From positions 62,001 to 126,000 of the forward strand of contig NZ_CP093300.1 of the NCBI RefSeq assembly GCF_022812285.1: a stretch of DNA of 64,000 bases, read 5' to 3'. Position 1 is the stretch's first letter; every line of letters begins with the position of its first letter. The stretch is from Alkalihalobacillus sp. LMS39. GTDB taxonomy: Bacteria; Bacillota; Bacilli; Bacillales; Bacillaceae_F. A program made the translations under genes and the position numbers. Below are positions 1-9,801 of this stretch, piece by piece. The notes under the pieces are model-generated. The model did not search any database. It was not told the origin of the DNA and saw nothing but the letters and a program-made list of their open reading frames with translations.

Positions 1-1
1 G

Positions 2-538
2 GGAAATCCAGGAGCTCAGTATGATAAAACAAGACATAATGTAGGCTTTGACGTGATTGATCGATGTGCTGAATTGTTTAAAATAGAGGTAAGTGAAAAG
101 AAATGGAAAGGTGTATTTGGCTCGACGGTAATTGACGGAGAAAAGGTATTTTTATTAAAGCCACTTACATACATGAATTTATCAGGAGAGAGTGTTCGCC
201 CTTTATTAGATTATTATAATATGACAAATGAGGACCTTCTTGTTATATATGATGACCTTGACTTGCCAGTTGGAAAAATCCGTTTGCGACAAAAAGGAAG
301 TCCAGGAGGGCATAATGGGATGAAATCGATTATTGCTCATTTAGGTACAAATGAATTTAAACGAATTCGAGTTGGAATAGACCGACCTGCTCCTGGTATC
401 CCGATAACGAACTATGTTCTAGGAAAATTTACACCTGATGAAAAGGAACCGATTCAAGACGCCATTGAGCAATCAGCAAAAGCGTGTAAAGCCTGGATAG
501 AAAAGGATTTTCTTCAAGTTATGAATGAATTTAACTAA
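2..538 (+). CDS. pth: Peptidyl-tRNA hydrolase (5' end outside window)
   Basis: Hydrolyses the ester bond of peptidyl-tRNAs that drop off the ribosome, recycling tRNA in the cytoplasm; also known as spoVC in Bacillus. The reading frame is open from base 2 and already contains [16 protein letters not shown], so the first roughly ten residues lie upstream of the window. Family signatures are visible: the catalytic His in TRHNVG, the Asn in TYMNLSG, the Asp in YDDLDLP, and the SPGGHNG segment. The first GTG inside the window (base 53) falls inside the conserved N-terminal domain and is not a start. The 178 codons present fit a family length near 188. Confidence 0.96.
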   Translation, partial: GNPGAQYDKTRHNVGFDVIDRCAELFKIEVSEKKWKGVFGSTVIDGEKVFLLKPLTYMNLSGESVRPLLDYYNMTNEDLLVIYDDLDLPVGKIRLRQKGSPGGHNGMKSIIAHLGTNEFKRIRVGIDRPAPGIPITNYVLGKFTPDEKEPIQDAIEQSAKACKAWIEKDFLQVMNEFN

Positions 539-617
539 TGGAAGTCATGAATAATTAATCTCCTTGAGGTTATACTAACCAATAAAAATATGCATTTTTT
601 TCAAGGAGGATTATATA

Positions 618-848
618 ATGACTATATATTATCGTTGCCGTCACTGTCAGCTCCATGTAGGCAGTATTCAAGAAGAACAAATTTCATCAGATCAATTAGG
701 TTTTGACCATTTAACAGGTGAAGAGCGTCATGATATGATTTCTTATGAGAGCAACGGTGATATTCATGTAAAGGTCATATGTGAAGACTGTCAAGAAGCG
801 TTAGAACGGAATCCATTGTTTCATGAACAAGAAACGTTTATTCAATAA
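618..848 (+). CDS. fin: Anti-sigma-F factor Fin
   Basis: A 76-residue protein matching Fin (YabK), which in B. subtilis binds RNA polymerase in the forespore and helps the change from sigma-F to sigma-G activity. Two CxxC pairs (Cys7/Cys10 and Cys55/Cys58) form a probable zinc site, typical of the family. A strong AAGGAGGA site precedes the ATG. It lies between pth and mfd as in B. subtilis and is followed by its own terminator. I could not identify a convincing sigma-F or sigma-G promoter in the 79 bases upstream. Confidence 0.93.
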   Translation: MTIYYRCRHCQLHVGSIQEEQISSDQLGFDHLTGEERHDMISYESNGDIHVKVICEDCQEALERNPLFHEQETFIQ

Positions 849-863
849 CGACATGACTTTGCA

Positions 864-900
864 GCTTTGGTATAAGCAGTGCCAAAGCATTTTTTCTTTT
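864..900 (+). terminator. Rho-independent terminator after fin
   Basis: A 7-bp stem, GCTTTGG (864-870) with CCAAAGC (882-888), is followed by a T-rich tract. It separates fin from mfd. Confidence 0.8.
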
Positions 901-1025
901 CTATTTTTTTTTCTTTACTAGGCAAAAGTGAGGATTTTTATGTTTATAATATTTAAAGAGAGGAAAACAATGAGCTTCATAGAACATACTACTATAATAG
1001 ATATAGGAATCTAGGGGGAACATCA

Positions 1026-4000
1026 ATGTTAGGTTTACAACATTACTTTTTAGATAATGATGATATAAAAGCGGTTTCCGATAGTGTAACGGCGAATTTA
1101 AAAGAGCAAATGGTAGCGGGATTAACAGGGTCAGCACGAACTCTGTTTATGTCTGCTTTGTATAAAGATACAAAGAAAACGCAACTTGTAGTCACACATA
1201 ACTTATTTCAAGCTCAAAAACTCTACGAGGATTTAACGGGTTTAATGGGCGGGGAAGAAGTATATCTTTACCCTGTCAACGAACTCATCTCTTCAGAAAT
1301 TGCAATAGCTAGTCCAGAAATGAAATCGCAACGGATAGAAGTATTAAACAAGCTGACGGGTAATTTTTCAGGCATTATTATTGTACCAATGGCTGGACTT
1401 AGAAGATTATTACCACCAAAGGAGTTGTGGGTAAAAAGTCAATGTCATTTTACCGTTGGTGGAGACATTGACATTGAGTCATTGCTCTCAACGTTAATTA
1501 CGATTGGCTATCATAGAGTCGACATGGTATCAGCCCCAGGTGAATGTAGCATTCGTGGAGGAATTATAGACATTTATCCTTTAACAGAAGAACTACCCAT
1601 TCGAATTGAATTATTTGATACTGAAATTGATTCAATTCGGTATTTTAACGTTGATGACCAACGCTCACATGGGAAAGTAAAAGAAGTCACGATTGGGCCA
1701 GCGAGTGAAGTGATTTTGTTAGAAGAACATTTTCAAACTGGGGCTAGAAACTTAGAAGAAAAACTAGCGTCTAGTTTAAAAAAGATAAAAAATAACAAAG
1801 TAAAAGAAAAAATGACCCAACATATCACTTATGAAATCCAGCAATTGAAAGGGAACACGACTTTTCAGGGGATGTATAAGTATATGTCTCTTTATTATGG
1901 ACCGGAAACAAGTCTTGTTGATTACTTAGATGAATCAAGTATTATGGTTATTGATGAAATTAGCAGAGTTCAAGAGATGGCAGAAAGTCTCGATAAAGAA
2001 GAAGCAGAATGGTTAACCGCATTGCTTGAACAAGGAGAAATGGTTAGAGACGTACATATTTCGAAAGAATTTGAGCAATTAGTTATTCGCTCGGCAAATC
2101 CAATCATCTATATGTCTTTATTTCTTCGACATGTGCCATCGACAAACCCGCAAAATATTATTAATATCAATTGCAAATCGATGCAAAATTTCCATGGTCA
2201 GCTTCATTTATTAAAAAGTGAAATTGATAGGTGGACAAAAACAAAACATAGCATTGTGTTTCTAGCAACGAACCAAGAAAGGGCAAAAAGGCTTCAACAT
2301 GTTTTGGAAGATTACAAGATTGAAGCAACGATTGTGGAGTCGAGAAATAAACCGTTACCTGAAAGCGTTCAAATTATCGTTGGTGATTTAAATAGTGGTT
2401 TTGAGCTACCACTCCAAAAGCTCGTCGTGTTAACAGAAGAAGAAGTATTTACAAAAAAAGCAAAACGAAAGCAGCGGAAACAAAAAATCTCAAATGCAGA
2501 GCGAATAAAAAGTTACTCTGAACTCCAAGTCGGCGATTTAATCGTTCATGCAAATCATGGTGTCGGAAAGTATTTAGGAATTGAGACTTTAGAAATTAAT
2601 GGCACGCACAAAGATTATTTACATCTTCGTTATGCTGGCAATGACAAATTGTATGTGCCAGTTGAACAAATTGACCAAGTTCAGAAATATGTAGGCTCAG
2701 AAGATAAAGATCCTAAAATTTACGCGTTAGGTGGAAATGATTGGAAAAAGGTTAAAAAGAAAGTCCAATCTTCTGTGGAGGATATCGCAGATGATTTAAT
2801 TAAGCTTTATGCTGAACGAGAAGCAAGTAAAGGTCATGCGTATGCGAAGGATAGTATGGAACAGCAAGAATTTGAATCCGCCTTTCCTTATCAAGAAACA
2901 GAGGACCAGCTTCGTGCAATAAATGAAATTAAAGAAGATATGGAACGCGAACGGCCGATGGACCGGCTGCTATGCGGTGATGTTGGCTATGGAAAAACAG
3001 AAGTTGCTATTCGAGCTGCATTTAAAGCAATAATGGATGGAAAACAAGTTGCTATTTTAGTTCCAACTACAATCCTTGCGCAACAGCATTATGAAACGAT
3101 TCGAGAACGTTTTGCTGACCACCCAATTGGAATAGGGGTACTTAGTCGTTTTAAAACAAAAAAAGAGCAAACGGAAACAATTAAAGGCTTAAAAAACGGG
3201 ACAGTGGATATTGTTGTTGGAACCCATCGCCTTTTATCTAAAGATATATTGTATAAAGATTTAGGGTTACTCATTGTAGACGAAGAACAACGGTTTGGTG
3301 TGACTCATAAAGAAAAAATCAAACAATTAAAAGCGAATATCGATGTATTAACCTTAACGGCTACTCCAATTCCGCGTACTTTGCATATGTCGATGTTAGG
3401 AGTCCGTGATTTGTCTGTCATTGAGACACCACCAGAAAACCGCTTCCCTGTGCAAACCTATGTTGTTGAATATAATGCATCATTAGTAAGAGAAGCAATT
3501 GAACGTGAGTTAACAAGAGGTGGGCAAGTTTATTTTCTGTATAACCGTGTCGAGTCTATTTCACAAATGGCAGAACAAATTTCAAGTTTAGTTCCAGACG
3601 CCAAAGTGTCATTCGCACATGGACAAATGAATGAACGAGAACTTGAATCGATTATGATCGATTTTCTTGAAGGGCAAAGTGATGTGCTTGTCACAACGAC
3701 GATTATTGAGACTGGTGTAGATATCCCTAATGTGAATACACTCATTATTCATGATGCAGATAAAATGGGATTATCTCAGCTGTACCAAATTCGAGGTCGG
3801 GTCGGGCGCTCAAATCGAGTGGCCTATGCGTATTTTACGTATCAAAAAGATAAAGTGCTGACAGAAGTGGCAGAAAAACGCCTTCAAGCAATTAAAGAAT
3901 TTACTGAACTTGGCTCAGGTTTTAAAATTGCAATGCGTGATTTAACGATTCGAGGAGCAGGTAATTTATTAGGGGCACAACAACATGGTTTTATTGAGTC

Positions 4001-4562
4001 TGTTGGGTTCGACTTATATTCTCAAATGCTGAAAGAAGCGATTGAAGAAAGAAAAGGAGAAAAGCCAAAAGAACCTCCGTTTACTGTTGAAATTGATTTA
4101 ATGGTGGATGCATATATTCCAGAAAGTTACATCCAAGATGCAAAACAAAAGATCGAAATGTATAAACGCTTTAAAGCGGTGGAGCGACAAACAGACATTG
4201 ATGACTTGCAGGAAGAATTAATTGACCGTTTCGGTGATTATCCAACTGAGGTAGAGTATTTATTAGCAATTGCCGGAATAAAGCTGTTAGCCGAAAAAGA
4301 AAAAGTCGAGGAAATATCACAAGCGAAAGATCAATGTAGTTTGTTGCTCTCTGAGACTGAATCAGAAAATGTAGATGGAGCTAAGCTATTTGAAGTAGTA
4401 AATGGAATCGGACGGACGGTGTCGTTAGGAACAGCAGGCAAAAAGATTAAAATGAATATTAAAACTAAAGGAATGTCAGATAAAGAAATGCTTCAAATCA
4501 GTAAAGAAATTCTTGAAAAATTACCGCTTGTAAAAAAGAAAAAAACAATTGCTTTGATGTAA
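1026..4562 (+). CDS. mfd: Transcription-repair coupling factor Mfd
   Basis: Removes RNA polymerase stalled at DNA lesions and recruits UvrA for nucleotide excision repair. At 1178 residues it is full length for the family. Visible parts are the N-terminal UvrB-like region, the RNA-polymerase-interaction (CarD-like) domain from about residue 496 (VGDLIVHANHGVGKYLGIE), and the translocase with Walker A GDVGYGKTEVA near residue 651, the DEEQ box near 752 and TATPIPRTL. RGRVGRS and the C-terminal TRCF domain follow. The ATG follows AGGGGGAACATCA. A TATAAT at 945-950 may be its -10 box, although I see no good -35. No frameshift or missing motif is seen. Confidence 0.98.
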   Translation: MLGLQHYFLDNDDIKAVSDSVTANLKEQMVAGLTGSARTLFMSALYKDTKKTQLVVTHNLFQAQKLYEDLTGLMGGEEVYLYPVNELISSEIAIASPEMKSQRIEVLNKLTGNFSGIIIVPMAGLRRLLPPKELWVKSQCHFTVGGDIDIESLLSTLITIGYHRVDMVSAPGECSIRGGIIDIYPLTEELPIRIELFDTEIDSIRYFNVDDQRSHGKVKEVTIGPASEVILLEEHFQTGARNLEEKLASSLKKIKNNKVKEKMTQHITYEIQQLKGNTTFQGMYKYMSLYYGPETSLVDYLDESSIMVIDEISRVQEMAESLDKEEAEWLTALLEQGEMVRDVHISKEFEQLVIRSANPIIYMSLFLRHVPSTNPQNIININCKSMQNFHGQLHLLKSEIDRWTKTKHSIVFLATNQERAKRLQHVLEDYKIEATIVESRNKPLPESVQIIVGDLNSGFELPLQKLVVLTEEEVFTKKAKRKQRKQKISNAERIKSYSELQVGDLIVHANHGVGKYLGIETLEINGTHKDYLHLRYAGNDKLYVPVEQIDQVQKYVGSEDKDPKIYALGGNDWKKVKKKVQSSVEDIADDLIKLYAEREASKGHAYAKDSMEQQEFESAFPYQETEDQLRAINEIKEDMERERPMDRLLCGDVGYGKTEVAIRAAFKAIMDGKQVAILVPTTILAQQHYETIRERFADHPIGIGVLSRFKTKKEQTETIKGLKNGTVDIVVGTHRLLSKDILYKDLGLLIVDEEQRFGVTHKEKIKQLKANIDVLTLTATPIPRTLHMSMLGVRDLSVIETPPENRFPVQTYVVEYNASLVREAIERELTRGGQVYFLYNRVESISQMAEQISSLVPDAKVSFAHGQMNERELESIMIDFLEGQSDVLVTTTIIETGVDIPNVNTLIIHDADKMGLSQLYQIRGRVGRSNRVAYAYFTYQKDKVLTEVAEKRLQAIKEFTELGSGFKIAMRDLTIRGAGNLLGAQQHGFIESVGFDLYSQMLKEAIEERKGEKPKEPPFTVEIDLMVDAYIPESYIQDAKQKIEMYKRFKAVERQTDIDDLQEELIDRFGDYPTEVEYLLAIAGIKLLAEKEKVEEISQAKDQCSLLLSETESENVDGAKLFEVVNGIGRTVSLGTAGKKIKMNIKTKGMSDKEMLQISKEILEKLPLVKKKKTIALM

Positions 4563-4645
4563 TGCCAGTCGGCAACCTCATGCAGATTGTGGGTAATCTT
4601 GGTAGTAGTGGTAAACATAATAAATCAGTAAAATTTGCAAATAAA

Positions 4646-4675
4646 TGAATAGAACTCTCTGAACTATAGATAATA
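4646..4675 (+). promoter_or_regulatory. Probable sigma-G promoter of spoVT
   Basis: TGAATA at 4646-4651 and GATAATA at 4669-4675 are separated by 17 bases. They match the forespore sigma-G consensus (about TGAATA and CATAMTA) at 12 of 13 positions. B. subtilis spoVT is transcribed by sigma-G, which supports the reading. The start codon is 87 bases downstream. Confidence 0.7.
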
Positions 4676-4761
4676 TAGACAAGACGGAAAGAAGTGAAGA
4701 AAGTTGTTGAAATTACCATTACCAAACGCTATTACATCATTAGAAAGTGAGGCATCGAGGT

Positions 4762-5301
4762 ATGAAAGCAACTGGAATAGTTCGTCGCATTGATGACTTA
4801 GGTCGTGTTGTAATACCAAAGGAGATTCGACGCACGTTACGAATCCGTGAAGGAGATCCATTGGAGATTTTCGTAGACCGAGATGGTGAAGTGATTTTAA
4901 AGAAATACTCACCGATTTCTGAACTCGGAGATTTTGCGAAAGAGTATGCTGAGGCACTTTATGATAGTTTGAATCACACGGTTCTCATTGCAGACCGCGA
5001 TACATACATTGCTGTATCAGGTGGTTCAAAAAAGGAGTACTCAAACAAGAGTATTGGTGAATTAGTTGAATCTACAATGGATGATCGTAAATCACGTGTA
5101 GAAACAAGCGGTGGGGAATTTAACATCGTAGGCGACCATAAAGAAGACTGTAAAGGTCTAGTCATCTCTCCAATTATTGCAAATGGAGACCCAATTGGGG
5201 CAGTTGTTATGTTAAACAAGGAAGATAGCTTTACTGGTGAAGTAGAGCAGAAGCTTGCTGAAACAGCAGCAGGATTCCTTGCTAGACAAATGGAACAATA
5301 A
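4762..5301 (+). CDS. spoVT: Stage V sporulation regulator SpoVT
   Basis: AbrB-family transcription factor that tunes sigma-G-dependent genes in the forespore. At 179 residues it has the family's two parts: an N-terminal swapped-hairpin AbrB DNA-binding domain (residues about 1-50, with GIVRRIDDLGRVVIPKEIRR) and a C-terminal GAF-like domain (about 56-178). I chose the ATG at 4762 because MKATGIVRRID is the conserved N terminus and a GAGG site precedes it; an in-frame GTG at 4747 would add five unconserved residues. It has its own sigma-G-type promoter and terminator. Confidence 0.97.
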   Translation: MKATGIVRRIDDLGRVVIPKEIRRTLRIREGDPLEIFVDRDGEVILKKYSPISELGDFAKEYAEALYDSLNHTVLIADRDTYIAVSGGSKKEYSNKSIGELVESTMDDRKSRVETSGGEFNIVGDHKEDCKGLVISPIIANGDPIGAVVMLNKEDSFTGEVEQKLAETAAGFLARQMEQ

Positions 5302-5306
5302 GAAGA

Positions 5307-5339
5307 AGGGAAGGAGGCTTACACCTCCTTCTTTTTTTT
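5307..5339 (+). terminator. Rho-independent terminator after spoVT
   Basis: AAGGAGG (5311-5317) pairs with CCTCCTT, followed by eight T residues. Confidence 0.9.
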
Positions 5340-5406
5340 GATTCTTGTTAGGTATAAACGAGGGAAGTTGGCTTGTGCTTTCAAAATGTAAAGCAAGACA
5401 AGGTTA

Positions 5407-5415
5407 TGTTATAAT
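5407..5415 (+). promoter_or_regulatory. Extended -10 promoter upstream of yabM
   Basis: TGTTATAAT is a perfect extended -10 element (TGnTATAAT). No clear -35 is present, which is usual for this promoter class. It lies 35 bases before the yabM start. Confidence 0.55.
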
Positions 5416-5449
5416 AACGTAAGTTTAGGGAAAAGTTGGAAGGGGAAGA

Positions 5450-7060
5450 TTGGAAGTGGAAAAGGGCCGTTATGGTTCATTTTGGCAAGGCGCTGTTTTG
5501 CTGTCTGTAGCTGCTTTGATAGCAAAAGTCTTGAGTGCGGTCTACCGAGTACCATATCAAAACATCGCAGGAGATATTGGGTTTTACGTATATCAGCAAA
5601 TCTACCCTATATATGGTATAGCATTTATGCTTTCAATGTATGGTTTTCCCGTTATTATCTCAAAGCTAATATCTGAGCAAAATCATTCCTTCGGTTCCTT
5701 TCAACAAAAGGAACGAATTATAAATGTTGCCCTTTATACTTTAAGTGCTTTCTTTCTTGTATTCAGTCTTTGTCTTTTTAGTGGGGCAGCGATGATTGCT
5801 ACGGTTATGGGAGATAATGGTTTAATCATTCCAATCCAAGTAGCGGCAGGTGCTTTTTTATTTGTTCCTATTCTCTCTGTTTTACGAGGATATTTTCAAG
5901 GGAATGGTCAAATGCTTCCTACTGCCATTTCTCATGTTAGTGAACAGCTTGTTCGTGTCGTACTCATTTTAGTTTTTGCTTTTTATTTTATGGCATCGGG
6001 TTCAGGTGAATATGCTGCAGGAACAGGTGCGGTAGCAGGGTCTGTGTTAGGGTGTTTAATGAGTGTTATCGTCCTTTTTTTCTATTTTATCAAGCAGGAA
6101 AAAAAAAGCTGGTCTTTTAAAGTTGAGTTAAACCAAGCAACATGGACGCTTGCTAAACGAATAATAAAAGATGGTTTATTTTTAAGCTTTAGTGCTCTTA
6201 TTCTTGTTTTTTTTCAATTTATTGATTCTTTAACCGTGTTGCGTGTGTTACAGCAAAGCGAAGTTCCGATAGAAATAGCGAAGCAAGCTAAAGGGGTATA
6301 TGATAGAGGGCAACCACTGCTTCAGTTTGGAACGATTATTGCAACATCAATGGCATTGTCAATCGTACCGGCTCTCTCCCAATTAGCTATGGAACGAACA
6401 AAGGCAAAAATGTATGCGGAACTTTCATTACGACTAACGTTTATTATTGGATTGGCAGCGACAGTAGGGCTTTTTATTATTATAGAGCCGACAAATCAAA
6501 TGTTGTTTACAGATACAGCCGATTCGAATGTCCTTGGAGTGTTAGGTGTGACCATTTTATTTAGTTCACTTTCGTTAGTGACAGCCGCGATATTGCAAGG
6601 CTACGGTCATATGAAACAAGTAGCCCTTCATATGACATTAGGGTTGGTTGTTAAAGTCATATTAAATTTACTTCTAATTGTTTCTTTTGGGACAATGGGT
6701 GCAGCAATAAGTACAGTGACAGGGTTTCTTGTAATCGCCTTTTTAAATGTTTTAACCCTCCTAAGGCAAAAAGAAATGACGCTACCAATGAAACAACATG
6801 GACTAGCGATAATAAGTGCTGTTCTTGTTATGGCTATTTTCACCTGGGGATGGAAGGAAATAGTACATTTCGTCATTCCATTGGATGACAGTCGCGGACT
6901 TGCGGCGCTCATTGCGATTACAAGTGCTTGTGTTGGGGCGGTCGTTTTAAGCTTTTGTTTATTGCGATGGCACGCTTTTACAAAAGATGAAATATCGAAA
7001 ATTCCCAAATTAGAAAAAGTTTATAAGGTGGTTCAAGGCAAAAAGGAGGAAGTAACGTGA
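5450..7060 (+). CDS. yabM: SpoVB/MurJ-like polysaccharide flippase family membrane protein
   Basis: A 536-residue, very hydrophobic protein of the MOP (MATE/MurJ/SpoVB) flippase superfamily, with roughly 14 predicted membrane helices. The N terminus has the family pattern of a basic residue followed by QGAVLLSVAALIAKVLSAVYRVPYQNIAGD. Members export lipid-linked sugars; SpoVB acts in spore cortex synthesis, but the substrate of this paralogue is not known to me. The start is TTG at 5450, 9 bases after an AAGGGGA site. Its position between spoVT and mazG is that of B. subtilis yabM. Its end overlaps the mazG start by four bases, which implies co-transcription. Confidence 0.88.
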   Translation: MEVEKGRYGSFWQGAVLLSVAALIAKVLSAVYRVPYQNIAGDIGFYVYQQIYPIYGIAFMLSMYGFPVIISKLISEQNHSFGSFQQKERIINVALYTLSAFFLVFSLCLFSGAAMIATVMGDNGLIIPIQVAAGAFLFVPILSVLRGYFQGNGQMLPTAISHVSEQLVRVVLILVFAFYFMASGSGEYAAGTGAVAGSVLGCLMSVIVLFFYFIKQEKKSWSFKVELNQATWTLAKRIIKDGLFLSFSALILVFFQFIDSLTVLRVLQQSEVPIEIAKQAKGVYDRGQPLLQFGTIIATSMALSIVPALSQLAMERTKAKMYAELSLRLTFIIGLAATVGLFIIIEPTNQMLFTDTADSNVLGVLGVTILFSSLSLVTAAILQGYGHMKQVALHMTLGLVVKVILNLLLIVSFGTMGAAISTVTGFLVIAFLNVLTLLRQKEMTLPMKQHGLAIISAVLVMAIFTWGWKEIVHFVIPLDDSRGLAALIAITSACVGAVVLSFCLLRWHAFTKDEISKIPKLEKVYKVVQGKKEEVT

Positions 7061-8526
7061 AGCAGTTAACAATAGTTGGTTTAGGTGCCGGTGATTTAGA
7101 CCAAATAACGGTAGGCATTTATCGACAGTTACAAGAAGCAGAGCATGTGTATGTGCGTACGAAACATCACCCGGTTTTACAGGAGCTTGAAAAAGAAGGG
7201 ATAAGCTTTCATTCCTTTGATGATATATATGAGGCTCATGATTCATTTGAAACGGTTTATGAAACGATTTCTGAAAAGATTATCAAGTTAGTAGAGAACG
7301 AAAATATTACCTATGCCGTACCAGGACACCCTCTCATTGCAGAACAGACGGTACAGTTATTAATAAAAAAGGGAAAAAGCCTTCCTTTCAACATTAACAT
7401 TTTAGGTGGACAAAGTTTTCTAGATGCGATGTTTGCTTCTTTACAAATTGATCCAATTGAAGGGTGTCAAATTGTTGATGGGACGGCTTTGAAAAAAGAG
7501 ATGCTTCAAGTTCGTCATCATATGATAATCTCACAAGTGTATGATGCTTTCATTGCTTCAGAAGTGAAACTAACATTAATGGAGTTATTACCGGATGATT
7601 ACCCTGTTAAAGTTGTGACAGGAGCGGGTATGATGACAGAAACGATTGTTACGGTTCCCCTTTTTGAATTAGACCGAGTAGTTGAATTATCGAATTTGAC
7701 GGCCGTCTATGTTCCGCCTGTGCAAGATGAAAAATTATTATATCAAGACTTTTCAAAGCTTCGTGATGTAATTCGTACGTTAAGGGGACCAAATGGCTGT
7801 CCATGGGATAAAGAACAGACACATGAATCACTTAAACGTTATTTAATTGAAGAAGCATATGAAGTACTAGAAGCTATCGATGAACAAGATGATGACCATC
7901 TTGTGGAAGAATTAGGAGATGTCCTTCTTCAAGTTATGTTGCATGCTCAAATTGGAGAAGATGACGGCTGGTTTTCAGTGGATGATGTCATTCGCACGTT
8001 AACAGAAAAAATGATTCGTCGACATCCCCATGTGTTTGACACGGTGAATGTCGAAAATACCCAACAGGTTGTAAAAAACTGGGATGAAATAAAAAAAGCA
8101 GAAAAAGAAGCAAGTGGAAAACAAGAAGTGACTTCCATATTAAAAGATGTACCTAAAGGGTTACCGGCTTTGATGAAAGCGAATACGATTCAAAAGCAAG
8201 CAGCAAAAGTTGGGTTTGATTGGAACGATGTTGCTCCAATTTGGATGAAACTACAAGAAGAGTTAGCCGAGTTCTTTACAGAAATAAAGTCGAATGACAA
8301 AAATAAAATGACAAAAGAGTTAGGTGACGTTCTTTTTGTTATCGTCAATTTAGCCCGTTACTATAACATCGAGGCCGAAGAGGCGCTTCAATTAACAAAT
8401 GAGAAATTTAAAAAACGGTTTCAACTCATTGAACAAGAGTTGTTACAACAAGGTTTAGACATTAAAACTGTACCATTAGAAACATTGGATGATATATGGG
8501 AAAAAACGAAACTAAAGTATAAATAA
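7057..8526 (+). CDS. mazG: MazG family nucleoside triphosphate pyrophosphohydrolase with N-terminal methylase-like domain
   Basis: The 489-residue protein joins two domains. Residues about 1-220 resemble tetrapyrrole/SAM methylases ([12 protein letters not shown] near the start; [14 protein letters not shown]), and about 230-489 form a MazG domain with the metal-binding EExxE signatures EEAYEVLEA and EELGDVLLQ, repeated in weaker form near the C terminus ([14 protein letters not shown]). MazG hydrolyses NTPs to NMPs and removes abnormal nucleotides; the role of the methylase-like part in Bacillus YabN is unclear. The GTG start follows AAAGGAGGAAGTAAC and overlaps yabM. Confidence 0.94.
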   Translation: MKQLTIVGLGAGDLDQITVGIYRQLQEAEHVYVRTKHHPVLQELEKEGISFHSFDDIYEAHDSFETVYETISEKIIKLVENENITYAVPGHPLIAEQTVQLLIKKGKSLPFNINILGGQSFLDAMFASLQIDPIEGCQIVDGTALKKEMLQVRHHMIISQVYDAFIASEVKLTLMELLPDDYPVKVVTGAGMMTETIVTVPLFELDRVVELSNLTAVYVPPVQDEKLLYQDFSKLRDVIRTLRGPNGCPWDKEQTHESLKRYLIEEAYEVLEAIDEQDDDHLVEELGDVLLQVMLHAQIGEDDGWFSVDDVIRTLTEKMIRRHPHVFDTVNVENTQQVVKNWDEIKKAEKEASGKQEVTSILKDVPKGLPALMKANTIQKQAAKVGFDWNDVAPIWMKLQEELAEFFTEIKSNDKNKMTKELGDVLFVIVNLARYYNIEAEEALQLTNEKFKKRFQLIEQELLQQGLDIKTVPLETLDDIWEKTKLKYK

Positions 8527-8540
8527 GTGAGGAAAATCAA

Positions 8541-8807
8541 ATGAGACTAGATAAATTTTTAAAAGTATCACGTTTAATAAAAAGAAGAACATTAGCAAAA
8601 GAAGTAGCAGATAAAGGAAGAATTACTGTAAATGGACAAGTAGCGAAAGCAGGAACGGACTTAAAAGTAGGTGACCAGCTAGTCGTCCGTTTTGGTCATA
8701 AGCTTGTTACAGTAACGGTCGACCAATTAAAAGAAACGTCGAAAAAAGAAGAAGCACAAATGATGTATACGATTGTAAAAGAGGAAACGATCTCTTCGGA
8801 AGAGTAA
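8541..8807 (+). CDS. rqcP: S4-domain RNA-binding protein RqcP
   Basis: An 88-residue protein consisting almost wholly of an S4 RNA-binding domain ([33 protein letters not shown]). It matches YabO/RqcP of B. subtilis, a homologue of Hsp15 that binds the 50S subunit carrying a stalled peptidyl-tRNA and supports RqcH-driven poly-alanine tailing in ribosome quality control. It starts 14 bases after mazG, in the same transcription unit. Confidence 0.94.
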   Translation: MRLDKFLKVSRLIKRRTLAKEVADKGRITVNGQVAKAGTDLKVGDQLVVRFGHKLVTVTVDQLKETSKKEEAQMMYTIVKEETISSEE

Positions 8808-8826
8808 GTTGATTCGGATTTCTTCA

Positions 8827-8880
8827 GAAGGCTTGTTCTATTCTAGTAACCCTCATCATAAAAATGAGGTAAAAGCCTTC
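8827..8880 (+). promoter_or_regulatory. Nested stem-loop leader in front of yabP
   Basis: GAAGGCTT (8827-8834) pairs with AAGCCTTC (8873-8880), and inside it CCTCAT (8851-8856) pairs with ATGAGG (8864-8869). The structure ends just before the yabP ribosome binding site, AAGGGGGA. CATAAAAA at 8857-8864 could be part of a sigma-E -10 box, but the -35 is not convincing. Confidence 0.45.
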
Positions 8881-8895
8881 AAGGGGGAATCGAGA

Positions 8896-9207
8896 ATGGA
8901 TCATAATTATGACTTTGGAACACCAATGGGACATGGACGTGTAACTAAAGAACACGATATTACACTAAAAGGAAGAAAAAAGCTAGATATTACAGGTGTT
9001 AAACAAGTAGAAAGCTTTGATAACGAAGAGTTCTTATTAGAAACAGAAATGGGTTTTCTATCAATACGCGGACAAAACCTCCATATGAAAAACTTAAATG
9101 TAGAGCAAGGATTAGTTTCCATAGAGGGACGGATTTATGATCTTGTGTATTTAGACCAGTCTCAAGGGGAGAAATCCAAAGGGCTCTTTGGTAAGTTATT
9201 CAAGTGA
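8896..9207 (+). CDS. yabP: Sporulation protein YabP
   Basis: A 103-residue member of the YabP/YqfC family, which B. subtilis needs for normal spore formation and expresses in the mother cell. The family has a compact beta-rich core, seen here as the repeated short strands from KKLDITGVKQVESFDNEEFLLET to LVSIEGRIYDLVYL. I chose ATG 8896, 8 bases after AAGGGGGA; the longer frame from a TTG at 8809 would run through the leader hairpins and lacks family similarity. Its stop overlaps the yabQ start. Confidence 0.9.
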   Translation: MDHNYDFGTPMGHGRVTKEHDITLKGRKKLDITGVKQVESFDNEEFLLETEMGFLSIRGQNLHMKNLNVEQGLVSIEGRIYDLVYLDQSQGEKSKGLFGKLFK

Positions 9208-9800
9208 CACTTACAGTACAATTGAATACAATGCTATCAATGGTAGCAATGGGGATATGGATAGGTATGGCAATTGATACGTACAGCCGTTTTATGAAGC
9301 AGAAAAAATCCTTTAGCTGGGTAACAGCCCTGAATGATTTCTTGTTTTGGACAATTCAGGGACTGCTTGTCTTCTATGTCCTCTTACAAATCAATCATGG
9401 AGAAGTCCGTTTTTATATTTTCATAGCGTTATTATGTGGATATGCAGCATACAGAGGGTTATTGGAAAAGCATTATCGCTCTTTGCTTGAAAAAATCATT
9501 CATATGACGATTAGAATTTATCGTTTTTTTCGGTCTCTGCTCTTAGGACTAATTGTAAATCCGCTAAAATGGTTATTGAAAGTCTTGTTCACCTTATGTA
9601 TGATGGTAATAACGTCCCTATTGACAATAATGCTGTTTTTAGCAAGAGTATTGTTGAAACCATTGCAGTGGATTGGTCGCTTTATGTATAAGTTCTTCCG
9701 AATCCATCATGTCGTAGCAAAAGTAAGACAATCGGCTTTTTATAAAAAAGTAGTTTCTATCATTGAGCTCATTAGGAAAGGAAAGAACAAGGAGGATTAG
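9204..9800 (+). CDS. yabQ: Spore cortex biosynthesis protein YabQ
   Basis: A 198-residue membrane protein of the YabQ family, required for spore cortex formation in B. subtilis and located in the outer forespore membrane. Four hydrophobic stretches are visible, near residues 5-28, 43-63, 70-88 and 115-150, with a basic C-terminal tail (IIELIRKGKNKED). The GTG start lies inside the yabP stop region (GTGA overlap), so the two genes are translationally coupled. Confidence 0.9.
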   Translation: MTLTVQLNTMLSMVAMGIWIGMAIDTYSRFMKQKKSFSWVTALNDFLFWTIQGLLVFYVLLQINHGEVRFYIFIALLCGYAAYRGLLEKHYRSLLEKIIHMTIRIYRFFRSLLLGLIVNPLKWLLKVLFTLCMMVITSLLTIMLFLARVLLKPLQWIGRFMYKFFRIHHVVAKVRQSAFYKKVVSIIELIRKGKNKED

Positions 9801-9801
9801 C

